From the NCBI GenBank assembly GCA_030674155.1, contig CM060318.1, positions 90,070,631-90,125,630 of the forward strand: DNA of 55,000 bases. The letters are read 5' to 3'. A program made the position numbers and the translations under genes. Shown here in pieces: positions 29,412-42,047 of this stretch (positions within the stretch are counted from its first letter, which is position 1; every line of letters starts with the position of its first letter). This DNA comes from Stramonita haemastoma (lineage: Eukaryota; Mollusca; Gastropoda; Neogastropoda; Muricidae). The notes below the pieces were generated by a model. It was not told the origin of the DNA, ran no database searches, and saw nothing but the letters and a program-made list of their open reading frames with translations.

Positions 29412-29477
<66 letters not shown>
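29412..29477. repeat. (GT)n in LINE 3'UTR
   Basis: About 33 GT units between the ORF2 stop and the AATAAA of the large LINE. The short relative at 19676-20235 has GT tracts at the same place. Confidence 0.95.
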
Positions 29478-29479
<2 letters not shown>

Positions 29480-29572
29480 AGCACGTTTGCGCTTGTGTGT
29501 ATGCATGAAATAATTGATTCTATTCTTGTTTTTCGATTATCCCCCTTGTCTAAGGGCTGTAATGCTATAGAC

Positions 29573-29578
29573 AATAAA
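29573..29578 (+). promoter_or_regulatory. Polyadenylation-like AATAAA of large LINE
   Basis: AATAAA 26 bases before the end of the (ATTGTC)n tail, in the same context as 20208-20213 in the short relative. Confidence 0.6.
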
Positions 29579-29604
29579 ATATTGTCATTGTCATTGTCAT
29601 TGTC

Positions 29605-29649
29605 TCGCTCTCTCTCTCTCAGTCTTTCTCTCTCTCTCTCAGTCTCTCT

Positions 29650-29711
<62 letters not shown>
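29605..29711. repeat. (CT)n array 3' of large LINE
   Basis: CT repeat with AGTC interruptions beginning directly after the LINE tail; it mirrors the CT units at 20417-20436 and so probably contains the target duplication. Confidence 0.95.
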
Positions 29712-29714
29712 GAA

Positions 29715-30100
29715 TAACTCTCTATATAAAATATGCATTCCAGGACTATCTGTATATCAGCCATGTATATCAGCCATTCCCCTACCCCCACAGCCATTCC
29801 CCTACCCAGACTAAAGGATTCCCTGTGCCCATCACCCCAGATTACCCTTCTCATATCACTACCCTCGTCATGATGCACAAAATGCTGACTTCAGTCAGAG
29901 ACAGTCCAACTTTCCCATGGGCTCTGCTTCCCTTGGGTTAAATCCCCAAACATGCACAACCCGCCTTCACAAAGCTGGACCCCATCCATCCCTGCTGGTC
30001 AGTGTGCACAACAACTAATACAGCTGGCCTTACAGCTAGTAGCCCAGCATGACCAAAGGCAGTTGATATGGTGATTTGGTGATCCAGTTGAGAATTTTAT
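29715..30100 (+). pseudogene. ORF1 remnant of CR1-like LINE E
   Basis: YKICIPGLSVYQ at about 29719-29755 is the same phrase as YKICIPGLTVNQ between SGNH blocks I and III of ORF1 at 10.3 kb and YKLCIPGMTVSD at 43.55 kb. It is followed at once by a Pro-rich segment (AIPLPPQPFPYP) and GSASLGLNPQTCTTRLHKAG, which looks like the region after the SGNH domain. The esterase core (HVGVN, HPS) is therefore missing: an internal deletion. Stops are present. Confidence 0.6.
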
Positions 30101-30154
30101 GATTCTTTAGACCATTTTCTTATTCACCTATTAAATCAGTATGCAGGCGTGTGG

Positions 30155-30156
<2 letters not shown>

Positions 30157-30193
<37 letters not shown>
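30157..30193. repeat. (GT)n in ORF1-ORF2 spacer
   Basis: GT tract between ORF1 remnant and ORF2, as in the related element at 44713-44852. Confidence 0.95.
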
Positions 30194-30194
<1 letters not shown>

Positions 30195-30637
30195 CTATTG
30201 TTGTTATGCAGGACACATGACCAAGTGGACAAGGGGACTGAAGATTTTGAATTGCATTTTTGTTCTGCACAATATTTTCCCTACCACTACGATCATTTAA
30301 GGTGGTATACTGGGTCTGCTTGTTCGTTTGAGGTGGTATATTGGGTTTTGGTGTTTCATTTCTTCCTTGTAACCACATTGGTTTACATTGGATTTTTGCT
30401 TGTTCATATCATTTACCATTGCATTTCTGATTTCTTTGACTATAATATTGTTCATCCAGTTAGTTGGATTACTTTTTCTTCAGCATATATTTTGCCAGTT
30501 GTTTTTCTTGTGTGTAAATGTTTAAAGTTAAAGTGTGTAGTTGTTGTGTTAGTATAATTAAATAGATAAGGTTATTAATTGTATGTATGTTTCCAACTAT
30601 TTGTTATTTTGATCTTTAACAGGTTATTTGCAGTATA
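30194..30637 (+). other. ORF1-ORF2 spacer of LINE E
   Basis: T-rich sequence leading into the ORF2 ATG at 30638. A frame of about 100 codons is open but hydrophobic, T-driven and without domain features; not called as a gene. Confidence 0.5.
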
Positions 30638-33452
30638 ATGGCAAATAATTTCAAAGTGGAGAAGTGGTTGTCCAAATCTGGTTTCAAAGTAGGATACCTA
30701 AATATATGCCACCTGTTAAACAAACTCTCTGACATACACCCCATTATTACTAACGAAAATGTTTGCTTTCATGTTTTTGGTTTTTCTGAAACTAGATTGT
30801 CTGATAAAGTATCGAATAATATTGTATCAATTCCTGGATACAATATCATTAGAAGAAATGCCAAAGCCACTCTTCAAACAGGACAAATAGTATATGTACA
30901 CCAATCAGTTAGTTATAAACAGATTAGCCATTTTGATAAATATGGTATTGAGTGTATATGGATACAAATTAATTTAAAAGGGACTAAACCAATGTTAATT
31001 GGTTTCTTTTACAGAAACCCAGACAAACGAGTTGAATGGTTTCATCGTTTTGAACTCCTGATGGATGACGTATCAAGCCATTCAACAGAACTAATATTAC
31101 TTGGTGACTTTAATATTGATTTACATAAACCCCATGAGAAATGGAAAAGCCTCTATGAATCATATAGTCTATCACAATTAATAAACACCTCAACAAGAAA
31201 AGTGTCATCCTCTGAAACATTGATTGATCACATTTATGCAACTAATTCATCTCATATAATAGAAACATCTGTACCCTTATTTGGGCTCAATGATCATTTT
31301 CCGATTTGCTTAACTTGGTCCAAAAAGGGTTCTAAAATTCCCATTTGTAGGCACAAATGCATTTCTTTCCGAAGCTACAAATCATTTGATACAGACAAAT
31401 TTCTTTTTGATTTATGTATGGCCAATTTTTCAGAAGTTTACCAGTATAATGACCCTAAAGAGGCTCTTGATGTGTGGTACCAAACCTTTCTCTCTGTTTA
31501 TAACAAACATGCACCACTCAAAACGAAACGTGTCAAATTCAAAGGAAAGCCTCCATGGCTTTCTGATGAAATTATTACAGCCATAGCTAAACGTGATTTC
31601 CTATTGAAATCAACAGGTAAGGATGACACCTTCAAAAAACAATGGAATAAGGTAACAGTATTAAAAAGAGCAGCAAAAAAGAAATATTTCAGTGAGCTCA
31701 TTTCATCTAAAAAAGATGTGAAATCACTTTGGAAAGCCATAAACCAGTTATCTGGTAAACCTTCAATATCTATAGCCCCATTATCGAGTAACCTATCAGT
31801 TGAAGAAATGAATAAACATTTCTCTACTGTAGGAGAAAAAAGTTGTTCCTGTTGATTATACTAATTATAACAATTTATTTTCTGTTGCAGGATTTTTGCA
31901 ATTCCAAACATTGTCAATCAAAGCTGAAATTTGGATTCATTGGTGTTCATGAGGTGTACAAGGAGCTGTGTTCATCAAAACAGTCAAAATCGCGGGGCTT
32001 GGATGACATTGACAGCAAAATTTTGAAAATTTCTGCACCCATAATTTCTGAACACATTGCTTATATTTATAACCTTTGTATTGAAAAATCAATCTTTCCT
32101 CAAGCATTTAAAGATGCTAAAGTACTAACTGTTTATAAATCTGGTGATCCAAATGATCCCACAAACTACAGACCAATCTCAATCCTGTCAACGTTATCTA
32201 AGCCACTCGAAAAACATCTTAAACACCACCTCTTATCCCATTTTACTAATTATAACTTGTTTCATGCAAATCAAAGTGGATTCAGAAAAGATCATTCATG
32301 CCATACTTTACTCACAAATCTTATAGAACAGTGGCATGAAAACATCAATAATGATATGATTACTGGAACTATATTTGTTGATTTTGCTAAGGCTTTCGAT
32401 ACTATTGATCATGCTCTCTTACTAAGAAAATTACACATGTATGATTTACACCCAGAATCAGTTGAACTTATATCCTCCTTCATTAAAGATAGAAGACAAG
32501 TAGGTAACCAGGACCGTCTCACATCCTCTTTTAAGCCGATTGTTTATGGTGTTCCACAGGGATCTGTCCTAGGTCCCATTCTCTTTTCAGTTTATATAAA
32601 TGACTTGCCTTTAAGTGTATCCAATATGTGTGAATTGTTTGCTGATGACACCACAATTCATAATAAAGCTAAAGATGCCAGTGTTGTATGCTCTGAATTA
32701 CAAAAAGATATTGATAACCTTATTAGATGGTCTGAAATTAATCACATGGCTCTCCATCCTGAAAAGTCGAAATTCATGCTAGTTACAACAAGGCAAAAAA
32801 GACAAAATATAAAATCTCAACTACCAGATATTAAAGTCTATCACAAAAGTTTAGAAGAAGTGGATTCTCATAAATTGCTTGGTTTAAATATTGATAATCA
32901 TCTGTCTTGGTCAAGGCATGCTTCAATTCTGTCTAAGAAGCTAGCCCAAAAAAATTTTCAGTTAAATAGAATAAAACATTTGCTAGATCAACATACCCGG
33001 AAGTTATTTTTCATGTTTACATACAACCAGATATAGATTATGCCTCTACCTGTTGGGACTTAGCTAGTAAAAATTGCCTTAAGCGACTAGAGAGTTTATA
33101 TAGATGTTCATTAAAAATTGTACTCCTTAAATCAACATCTTTGCAAGATATAGATTATAAAGAACTTAACATTTTTCCTTTCAACTTACGATGTCGCTTT
33201 AACAAAGGTGTTTTTATGTACAAAATTATAAAATAATCTTGCTCCTGAATATCTTTCTAAAAGATTTTCGATAAGGAATATTCGGGGCAAGAGTACTATT
33301 TGTATACCCTGTCCAAGAACTGATCTCTTTAAGTCATCCCTCATCTATTCAGGTAGCAAAGAATGGGGTGAAATTCCAGATAAAATAAAACAGAAATCTA
33401 GTCTATCTTCATTCAAAAAAGCTTATCATAAATATTTATTTGAAATGTTCTG
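30638..33452 (+). pseudogene. CR1-like ORF2: endonuclease and reverse transcriptase, few breaks
   Basis: 30638-31855 (about 405 codons): endonuclease with VGYLNICHLLNKL, FGFSETRL, GFFYRNPDK, LLGDFNIDLHKP, TLIDHIYATN and LNDHFPICLTW (SDH changed to NDH), then linker PPWLSDEIITAIAKRDFLLK. Two small indels near 31836-31900 shift the frame. 31900-33036: RT with SRGLDDIDSKIL, NYRPISILSTLSKPLEKHL, NQSGFRKDHSCHTLL, VDFAKAFDTIDHALLLRKL, YGVPQGSVLGPILFSVYIND, LFADDTTIH (FADD 32638-32649), EEVDSHKLLGLNID. After a shift near 33010 the C-terminus continues (DIDYASTCWDLASKN; SGSKEWGEIPDKI) to a stop near 33452, with one more shift near 33225. RT catalytic Asp residues are present; inactivation is by indels only. 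Confidence 0.9.
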
Positions 33453-33556
33453 AATGAAATATGATCTTGTCTTTTGTAAAGACCAAAACATATACTTACT
33501 TATTCTGTTCATTGCCGGTTGTATTTTCCACTGTCTGGCCTTTACTGTGCTTTGAT

Positions 33557-33558
<2 letters not shown>

Positions 33559-33612
<54 letters not shown>
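33559..33612. repeat. (TG)n in LINE E 3'UTR, first
   Basis: About 27 TG units. Confidence 0.95.
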
Positions 33613-33613
<1 letters not shown>

Positions 33614-33764
33614 CATTTTGATTTTTTGTATTTTCACTTTTTGCTATTATATCATTGATATTGAAGGGTTGATGTATAATGTATACTGTATAATGTGTGT
33701 AGAATTATTGTATTGCATAGATAAGGTATTGGATTTTTTCTTTATTCAATTGTATATTTATGTA

Positions 33765-33766
<2 letters not shown>

Positions 33767-33814
<48 letters not shown>
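33767..33814. repeat. (TG)n in LINE E 3'UTR, second
   Basis: About 24 TG units, 155 bases after the first tract. Confidence 0.95.
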
Positions 33815-33815
<1 letters not shown>

Positions 33816-34031
33816 ATTGAAATTTCAATTATTTAGAACTCTTTTTTTCTGTTCTTTTTTTCATTCCTTAATGTTAGTAAATGGTGTATAGGCTACGTGT
33901 TATTCTGTCAGAGTAAAATGATTTGGATTTATGATTAGAATGTCATCTTAGATGGTATGTTAAATCTTATAGGCTGTCAATGTCATATAAATTGTATAAT
34001 TTTATGAGTGTGATTTAATTGTGTGTGTGGA

Positions 34032-34100
34032 GGGGGGTGTTGAGAGAGAGAGAGGGAGAGAGGGAGGTGAGAGAGGGGGAGAGGTAGAGAGGGAGAGGGG

Positions 34101-34134
<34 letters not shown>

Positions 34135-34142
34135 GGGGGGGG
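34032..34142. repeat. (GA)n-rich tract
   Basis: GA and GGGA repeats in the 3'UTR of LINE E, ending in a G-run shortly before the LTR insertion. Confidence 0.95.
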
Positions 34143-34964
34143 GAAATCTGATTGTTTTGAGCTTAGTTTCTCGCTTTGTGTTGTAACGGGTCCTACACAG
34201 GAATTATCTAAGGCACCACTCTAATTCCGTTCCGCCTAATTCGGTACTAGAAATTTAGAGTCCTAGAATAATTCCTATTTTCTTCAGTAACCCTAAAGAA
34301 GAGTAGGGCTCAGCTACTTATGGGCCGGGGAGTGATAAAGGGGGGATAGGAAAGAGGATAGTAGAAAAATAGGGGAAAAGAAATATAGAGGAGGTAGGAA
34401 AGTAGGTGAAGTGAAATTAATTAACCTCAACTCACTCAGCAGCCACACTGAACACACTAACGAATGTGACGAACAACAACATTCATTCAATGCGACTCCA
34501 GACCGAGCAAATTGGGTTTACCACATATATTCCACAACACAACCTACAACACTACCAACATTACACAAAACACCAATGACTAATTGTACTACAAGTACAA
34601 TTAAAAAACACAAAATATATATTCTGTTCAATTAAATACCAAACCAAGAATCAGTGATCAGGTCTCAGATCAGGGCCATTAATAAAGACAACCATAAGTA
34701 GGGGTGGAGATTTAACGATGGGGCAAAGCAGGTGTGACAGGGGAAAAAACGATGTTCCTGTAATCAAAAGAACATACAATGTAAAAAACATCACCACAAA
34801 AACAATCCATCACTGAGCTTGTTTACAACACTAAGCTCAATTACCAAAAGGTACTTTCACCCTATCCAATTTGCCATTCTCATGAGAATTAAATATTCTC
34901 AGAACAATCTAACATCACCTCTAAAATTATTACATAATTTTAGTAGTTAATATTACACACGTTT

Positions 34965-35072
34965 CATTTACTTTAGGACAGATGATGGTCCATCCTATGA
35001 AACTGTGCAAGCATCCCAACATGTCTCATTTACTTTAGGACAGATGATGGTCCATCCTATGAAACTGTGCAA
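34965..35072. repeat. 62-bp tandem duplication in LTR
   Basis: CATTTACTTTAGGACAGATG and onward starts at 34965 and again at 35027; the first 46 bases are identical in both copies. Confidence 0.95.
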
Positions 35073-35218
35073 ACATTAATAAAAGGGACTAATTTATTTT
35101 AAATAAATGTCCACAATGACATTCCAATGCCATTCCACCTGTTTTAAAATTGCTACGTAATTTATTACAAATAAATCACAAATCTTAACAAATAAAATTC
35201 TTTTGAAAATCAAATAGG

Positions 35219-35710
35219 CTTTCACACCCATATATTTGTAGTGTAAAGCCTAGAATATTATACACTAGAATATTTCCAGCATTTTAATAATAGCTGAACA
35301 ATATTCTACCACAAATTAAACATACAACAAAAACCATGACTGTGTCAACATTTACATGCTTTGTTCAAAACAACCAATAGGTCTCACTGTTAATTCACAG
35401 GCTAAAAGCCTCTCAATTTAAATTAATGCCCCCACTAATATTTCAACTGTTTGAATTTCCTAAATGATATATCACAAATACGTCAGAATTCGTAGTGATT
35501 ACAACAATTAAGTAGTCCTTCACACCCATACATTTGTAGTGTAAAGTCATACTAGAATATTTCCAGCATTTTAATAACTGAACAATATCCTACCAAAAAT
35601 TAATCTTACAACAAGGACCATGACGTGCCAAAAATTACCCCACGCTTCCTAAAGCGATCACTTATGTTCACTGTTAATTCACAGGTTGAAAGCCTGTGAA
35701 ATTAAATCAA
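35219..35710. repeat. ~300-bp tandem duplication in LTR
   Basis: TTCACACCCATA-ATTTGTAGTG begins at 35221 and 35519 (period about 298). Both units continue with ACTAGAATATTTCCAGCATT, GAACAATAT-CTACCA, CCATGAC and CTGTTAATTCACAGG with AAGCCT. Divergence and small deletions show this is older than the 62-bp duplication. Confidence 0.85.
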
Positions 35711-36415
35711 ACATATAGTTTTCCTGAACCTTCCACAACTAATCTGAATTAAGCTAAAATTGGCTTAAACAGATCGTATGACCAAAAACGAAATTAAAAA
35801 ATAAACAAACCTTAATGGGGAACATCTAGACTCAGCGAGAAGCGAGTCTCTGTCATGCGTCTTTCCCTCACTAGCCCCAGGCAGGAAGTGAGATTTAAAA
35901 AACAGAAGTATCCCGATAGGCACTCTTTTTTAAGGGGCGATCACTCAACTCTACAAGGGAGTTACTGCACTTAACGCTTAGTAACGCCAAACACAAAAAT
36001 GTTTTGTGAGGGGGGTTACAGTGTCATTGAAATAGAGTACGGATGTGTTGTGTCTTGTTACCGTAGAATAATTTGACTTTGTAATCTAGAGTGTCATGTT
36101 GGATAAGACTATTAGTAAGGGTTGTGACTTGAAATAGCGTATATTGAGATTTTGCTTGTGCCTGTATTGTGAGTGTAGTTGGATAGTTGGTTATATAAAT
36201 AACTAAGTGATTAAGCTTATCATTTGCTTTGCTATATCTATATGTTATATAATTGTTTATGATTGTTTGCCAGTGGGTTTGTTGTTTTTGGTTTGTTTGT
36301 GTGTGGGTGTTTTTGTTTGTTTGTTTTTTGTTGTTTTTTGTGTGTTTTTTATGAGGACCTGGTGTAAAGAAGCCTCTGGCTTATCCATATTTCCTCAATA
36401 AAACATTCGAGTTCG

Positions 36416-38090
<1,675 letters not shown>

Positions 38091-38480
38091 TTATCGGTCT
38101 ATCTGTCCATCTGTGTGTCTGTGTGTCTGTGTGTCTGTGTGTCTGTCTGTGTCTCTCTCCCTCTCTGTATTTATGTCTATGAGAGAGAGACAGAGAGACA
38201 GAGAGACAGACAGACAGATAGACACAGAGAGACAGACAGAGATAGAGAGAGCGGAGAGGAGAGAGAGAGAAGACAGAAAGACAGACATGCAGACAGACTG
38301 AGACAGAGACAGAATGAAAAAGAGACATAGAAAGAGACAGAGACATTGACACAGAGACAGAGAACGAGAGACAGAGGGAGAAGAAAACGTAGGGAGACAG
38401 ATGGACAGATGGACAGACAGAGGTGAGGAAGACAGAGAGACCTAGATAGACAGAAATAAACAGACAAAACAGAGAGACGG
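38091..38480. repeat. (GTCT)n and (GACA/GAGA)n compound array
   Basis: Pyrimidine-side GTCT and GTGTCT units to about 38175 switch abruptly to purine-side GAGACA and GACA units to about 38480. This is an inverted arrangement of the same tetranucleotide and could fold back on itself. Open frames here on both strands are artefacts. Confidence 0.9.
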
Positions 38481-39017
<537 letters not shown>

Positions 39018-39034
39018 TTTCTACATACTACGTA

Positions 39035-39150
39035 ATTTATTTTATTTATTCTTTTATATCGAGTATAATAGAATAAGCACTCACGTGCTTTTTTTCATCC
39101 AGTACCCTGTGTATGCAGTTGTGTGAATATTGTCATCTGTTCCCACGTAA
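39035..39150 (-). mobile_element. SINE/LINE 3'-end fragment
   Basis: TTTATTTATTCTTTTATATCG, GAATAAGCACTCACGTGC and a CATCCAGTACCC-TGTGTATGCAGTT...TGTCATCTGTTCCCAC stretch match, in reverse, the SINE at 1014-1242 and the fragment at 4440-4570. A GAGA/GACA tract follows to about 39240. Confidence 0.75.
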
Positions 39151-39834
39151 GAGTGAGAGAGAGAGAGACAGAGATAGAGACAGAGAGAGATAGACAGACA
39201 GAGACAGACACAGATACAGACGCAGACACAAACACATAAAGAAACAAACAAATGACGAGACATGGAGAGGCAGAGAAAAAGAGAAATGGGGAAAGAGACA
39301 AAAAATAAAGACGATTTATACACACTAATTCAGCAGTACTCTGCACACCCCCTTCCCCTCCATCCGCAAATTTTTTAGCTAGGCCTATTAACCATCTTTA
39401 CGATCAATACGTATGGTGTACCAGAGGCCATGAGCTAAATGGCCAGGTCCAGTTGGTCAGTGTTTGTTCTACACGAATGTTTGTTATTCTACTTGAGTGA
39501 GTCTATAACTGGCTGAGGTATTGCTGATTTGTGGTTGCTATTCATATTGTGATGGGTGCTGCTGATATTCAGAACCTGTGTTGTGCTACCTATTTTTCAG
39601 TAATATTTTTTTTTACATGTTTACCATTTCTATGTGTAGCTTGTAATTCGCCAATTTTTTATATGATAAAGTATTTTGATTTGAAGTTGACTTTGAATTC
39701 TATAGTGATGAAGCATTCCCTTTCCTTTTCTCCCCTAGCCCCATTCTTTCCCTCTATCTCTATCTCATTACATGTTTTCTTTCTGTCTGACTGCCTGTTA
39801 TCTGTCTGTATGTTTGTCTATCAGTCTGTCTGTC
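39151..39834. other. Purine-rich tract and unassigned DNA
   Basis: GAGA/GACA-type low-complexity sequence to about 39310, then unassigned sequence with a short + strand frame (39531-39890) that has no domain and ends in GTCT and ATCA repeats. Nothing else supported. Confidence 0.5.
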
Positions 39835-40227
39835 TATCAATCAATCAATCAATAAATCAATCAATTTTTTATTTCCAGATGGTACATTGAATAAGCATTG
39901 ATTTGCTTTTTTCCATCAAGCCATCTATCTAAAGAAAAGAAGAAAAAAATTGAAATAACAACAAAAATTTAATCAAAACAAAACAAAACAAAAAACCAAC
40001 AAAAAACAAAGCAGAAAATCCCTAGCAAACAATAAAGCCAACAAAAAGGGGGAAAAGCAAACAAAAAAATTAAACAACATCAATCATTTCACCAACATTA
40101 ATTAGCTAACATGATTTCAACAGCTTTAAAATAAAATATGCCTATAGATAATACAAGCAACTACAATAACAGCAAAAACAACCAAAAGAGAAAAAAAAAC
40201 CCACTCAAAAGCCATACACACATATGC

Positions 40228-40443
<216 letters not shown>

Positions 40444-40508
40444 TTTGCGCTCATCCACTCAGCACCTATACTCTAGGTACATGCACACATTTAGAGTCTT
40501 TTAAAAAT

Positions 40509-41300
40509 CATATAGTGTCAAAACCCCCCACAAAAAAACAGCTTATATCAGTTACAATGTAACCAAAAACCATTATTTAAGACTAAAGAAAAAAAAAGAG
40601 TCCATGAAATGTCTATAAGCAATTTATGTCAGATTACAATATCTCTATACTTCAGTTCATACTTTATATTTTTAGAAGAAAGATAAGGAAAAAACAACAA
40701 ACGCAACAATACCTTATAATAATACCTATCATCACTGAGAGGAAATAACATATTATACGCTAACAAACATACAATCAAACAAAAGAAAAACAAAAACAAA
40801 CAAACAAAACCCCACAAAAAGCACACACACACAAAAATTCAAACCAAAACAACAAAAACCAATCCACACGGATTATATATTAGAAGGAAGAAAAGAAAAA
40901 AAAATAGCAACAATACCATAAGATAATACCCATCACCACTGAGTGGAAATAACATAACAAACCTACGGGCATGTACACATTTAAGGTTTTTTGGTTTTTT
41001 TTTTTCAAATCATATAGTGTCAAACAGCTTACATCAGTTACAATGTCACCAACCATTATTTAAGACTTAAGAAAAAGAATCCATGAAATGTCATTAAGCA
41101 ACTTATGTCAGAATACAATATCTCCACACTTTAGTTCATACTTATATATTAGGAGGAAGAAAAAGGAAAGAAAAAACAAAACCAAAAAAAACAAAAAAAA
41201 ACAAACGCAACAATACCATATGATAATACCGATCTCCACTGAGAGGAAATAACATATGCACTAACAAACATACAAACAACAAAAAACTAACAAACAAACA
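40509..41300. repeat. ~500-bp direct repeat in LINE G 3'UTR
   Basis: CATATAGTGTCAAA starts at 40509 and 41011 (period 502). Both units go on with CAGCTTA-ATCAGTTACAATGT, CATTATTTAAGACT, TCCATGAAATGTC and AATACAATATCTC...GTTCATACTT. A partial third copy of the later landmark (TTATATATTAGAAGGAAG through CACCACTGAGTGGAAATAACAT) lies between them at about 40873-40955. Two and a half units with deletions. Confidence 0.85.
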
Positions 41301-42047
41301 AAAGCAACAGACAACCAAACAAACAAAATAAACGAAAACCCCAAACAAAACAAAACAAAAGCAAAAAAAAACAGAAAAAAATCACACACAAAAAAGAAAA
41401 AAATTGGGAGGGGGGGGGGGTGGGAATGGGTGGGGAGGGGGTGTCAAGGAGGAAGGGGGAAAACACAAACAGCAAACAGAAGAATTATAATAATGATTTA
41501 TGATTATATTCATAAATAAAAATCCCTACACATATGAACAAAAACAAAAAACAAACAAACAAAAAAACCCACACACACCCGACAACAACAATAACAACCA
41601 GAACAAAAAGTAAGGCCTTATCCACTAATCAAAATGATATAAATATAATAGTGCTAATAGTCCCATTAGTAAAATTAATAAAATAAAGTTTTAAATTTTT
41701 TTTACTGAAACTGTTGAACTGGGTAAGAAAAAAAAATGCATAAAAAAAAATTATCCAATCTAGTCATCAGATCAGTGGTTTCGTTTCCTCCTTTTGAATT
41801 TGCAGAATGTACACGTGTTTACATACATCACTTATTCCCTATCCTGTTCAAAATTAAATTATAGAAAAAACAAAACAAAAAAGAAACCTTTCTCCGCCTT
41901 TTCCCCCTTCCACATGCATATATAGCAAGCAAAGTGTAGATTTTTCATTCACAGTAAACCACACCTGAAAGATTTTTCGGGGTGAGCAGAGAGTACCAAT
42001 ATCTTTAGTCTGTTCTAAATATGGTTGATTGGATTGATGTGTAGTTC

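Larger units (their letters stand above)
20437..29604 (+). mobile_element. Near full-length I-like LINE with 2A-like ORF1 start, split by RTE
   Basis: Opens with a G-run (GGGGGGGGTGAG) after (CT)n and ends with CCCCCTTGTCTAAGGGC, TGTAATGCTATAGAC, AATAAA (29573-29578) and a (ATTGTC)n tail. Removing the RTE insertion and one 13-bp duplication leaves about 4.58 kb. Order: leader, ORF1 (20743-21487 and 26073-26795), ORF2 endonuclease (26830-27690), linker and start of RT (27754-28340), a gap lacking most of RT, RT end (28341-28530), C-terminal zinc-finger domain (28816-29349), 3'UTR with (GT)n. Clade is uncertain; the C-terminal C-x2-C...H-x4-C domain and ORF1 type suggest an I/Jockey-superfamily element. 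It cannot be active: RT is internally deleted and several frames are broken. Confidence 0.85.
34182..36020. mobile_element. Second putative solo LTR, 1,839 bp
   Basis: Starts TGTAACGGG and ends GGGGTTACA (6-bp exact inverted ends, TG...CA), flanked by GTGT at 34178-34181 and 36021-36024. It sits in the 3'UTR of LINE E, which resumes at 36021 and reaches its AATAAA tail at 36397. No coding sequence. It contains a 62-bp tandem duplication and a ~300-bp tandem duplication. Orientation unclear. A solo LTR of a Gypsy-like element fits best; a non-autonomous DNA transposon with short inverted ends remains possible because the duplication is only 4 bp and low in complexity. Confidence 0.55.

Noticed and set aside
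29740..30090. Pro-rich open stretch as a host gene
   Set aside because: Its start YKICIPGLSV matches LINE ORF1 sequences at 10.3 and 43.55 kb, so it is an ORF1 remnant.
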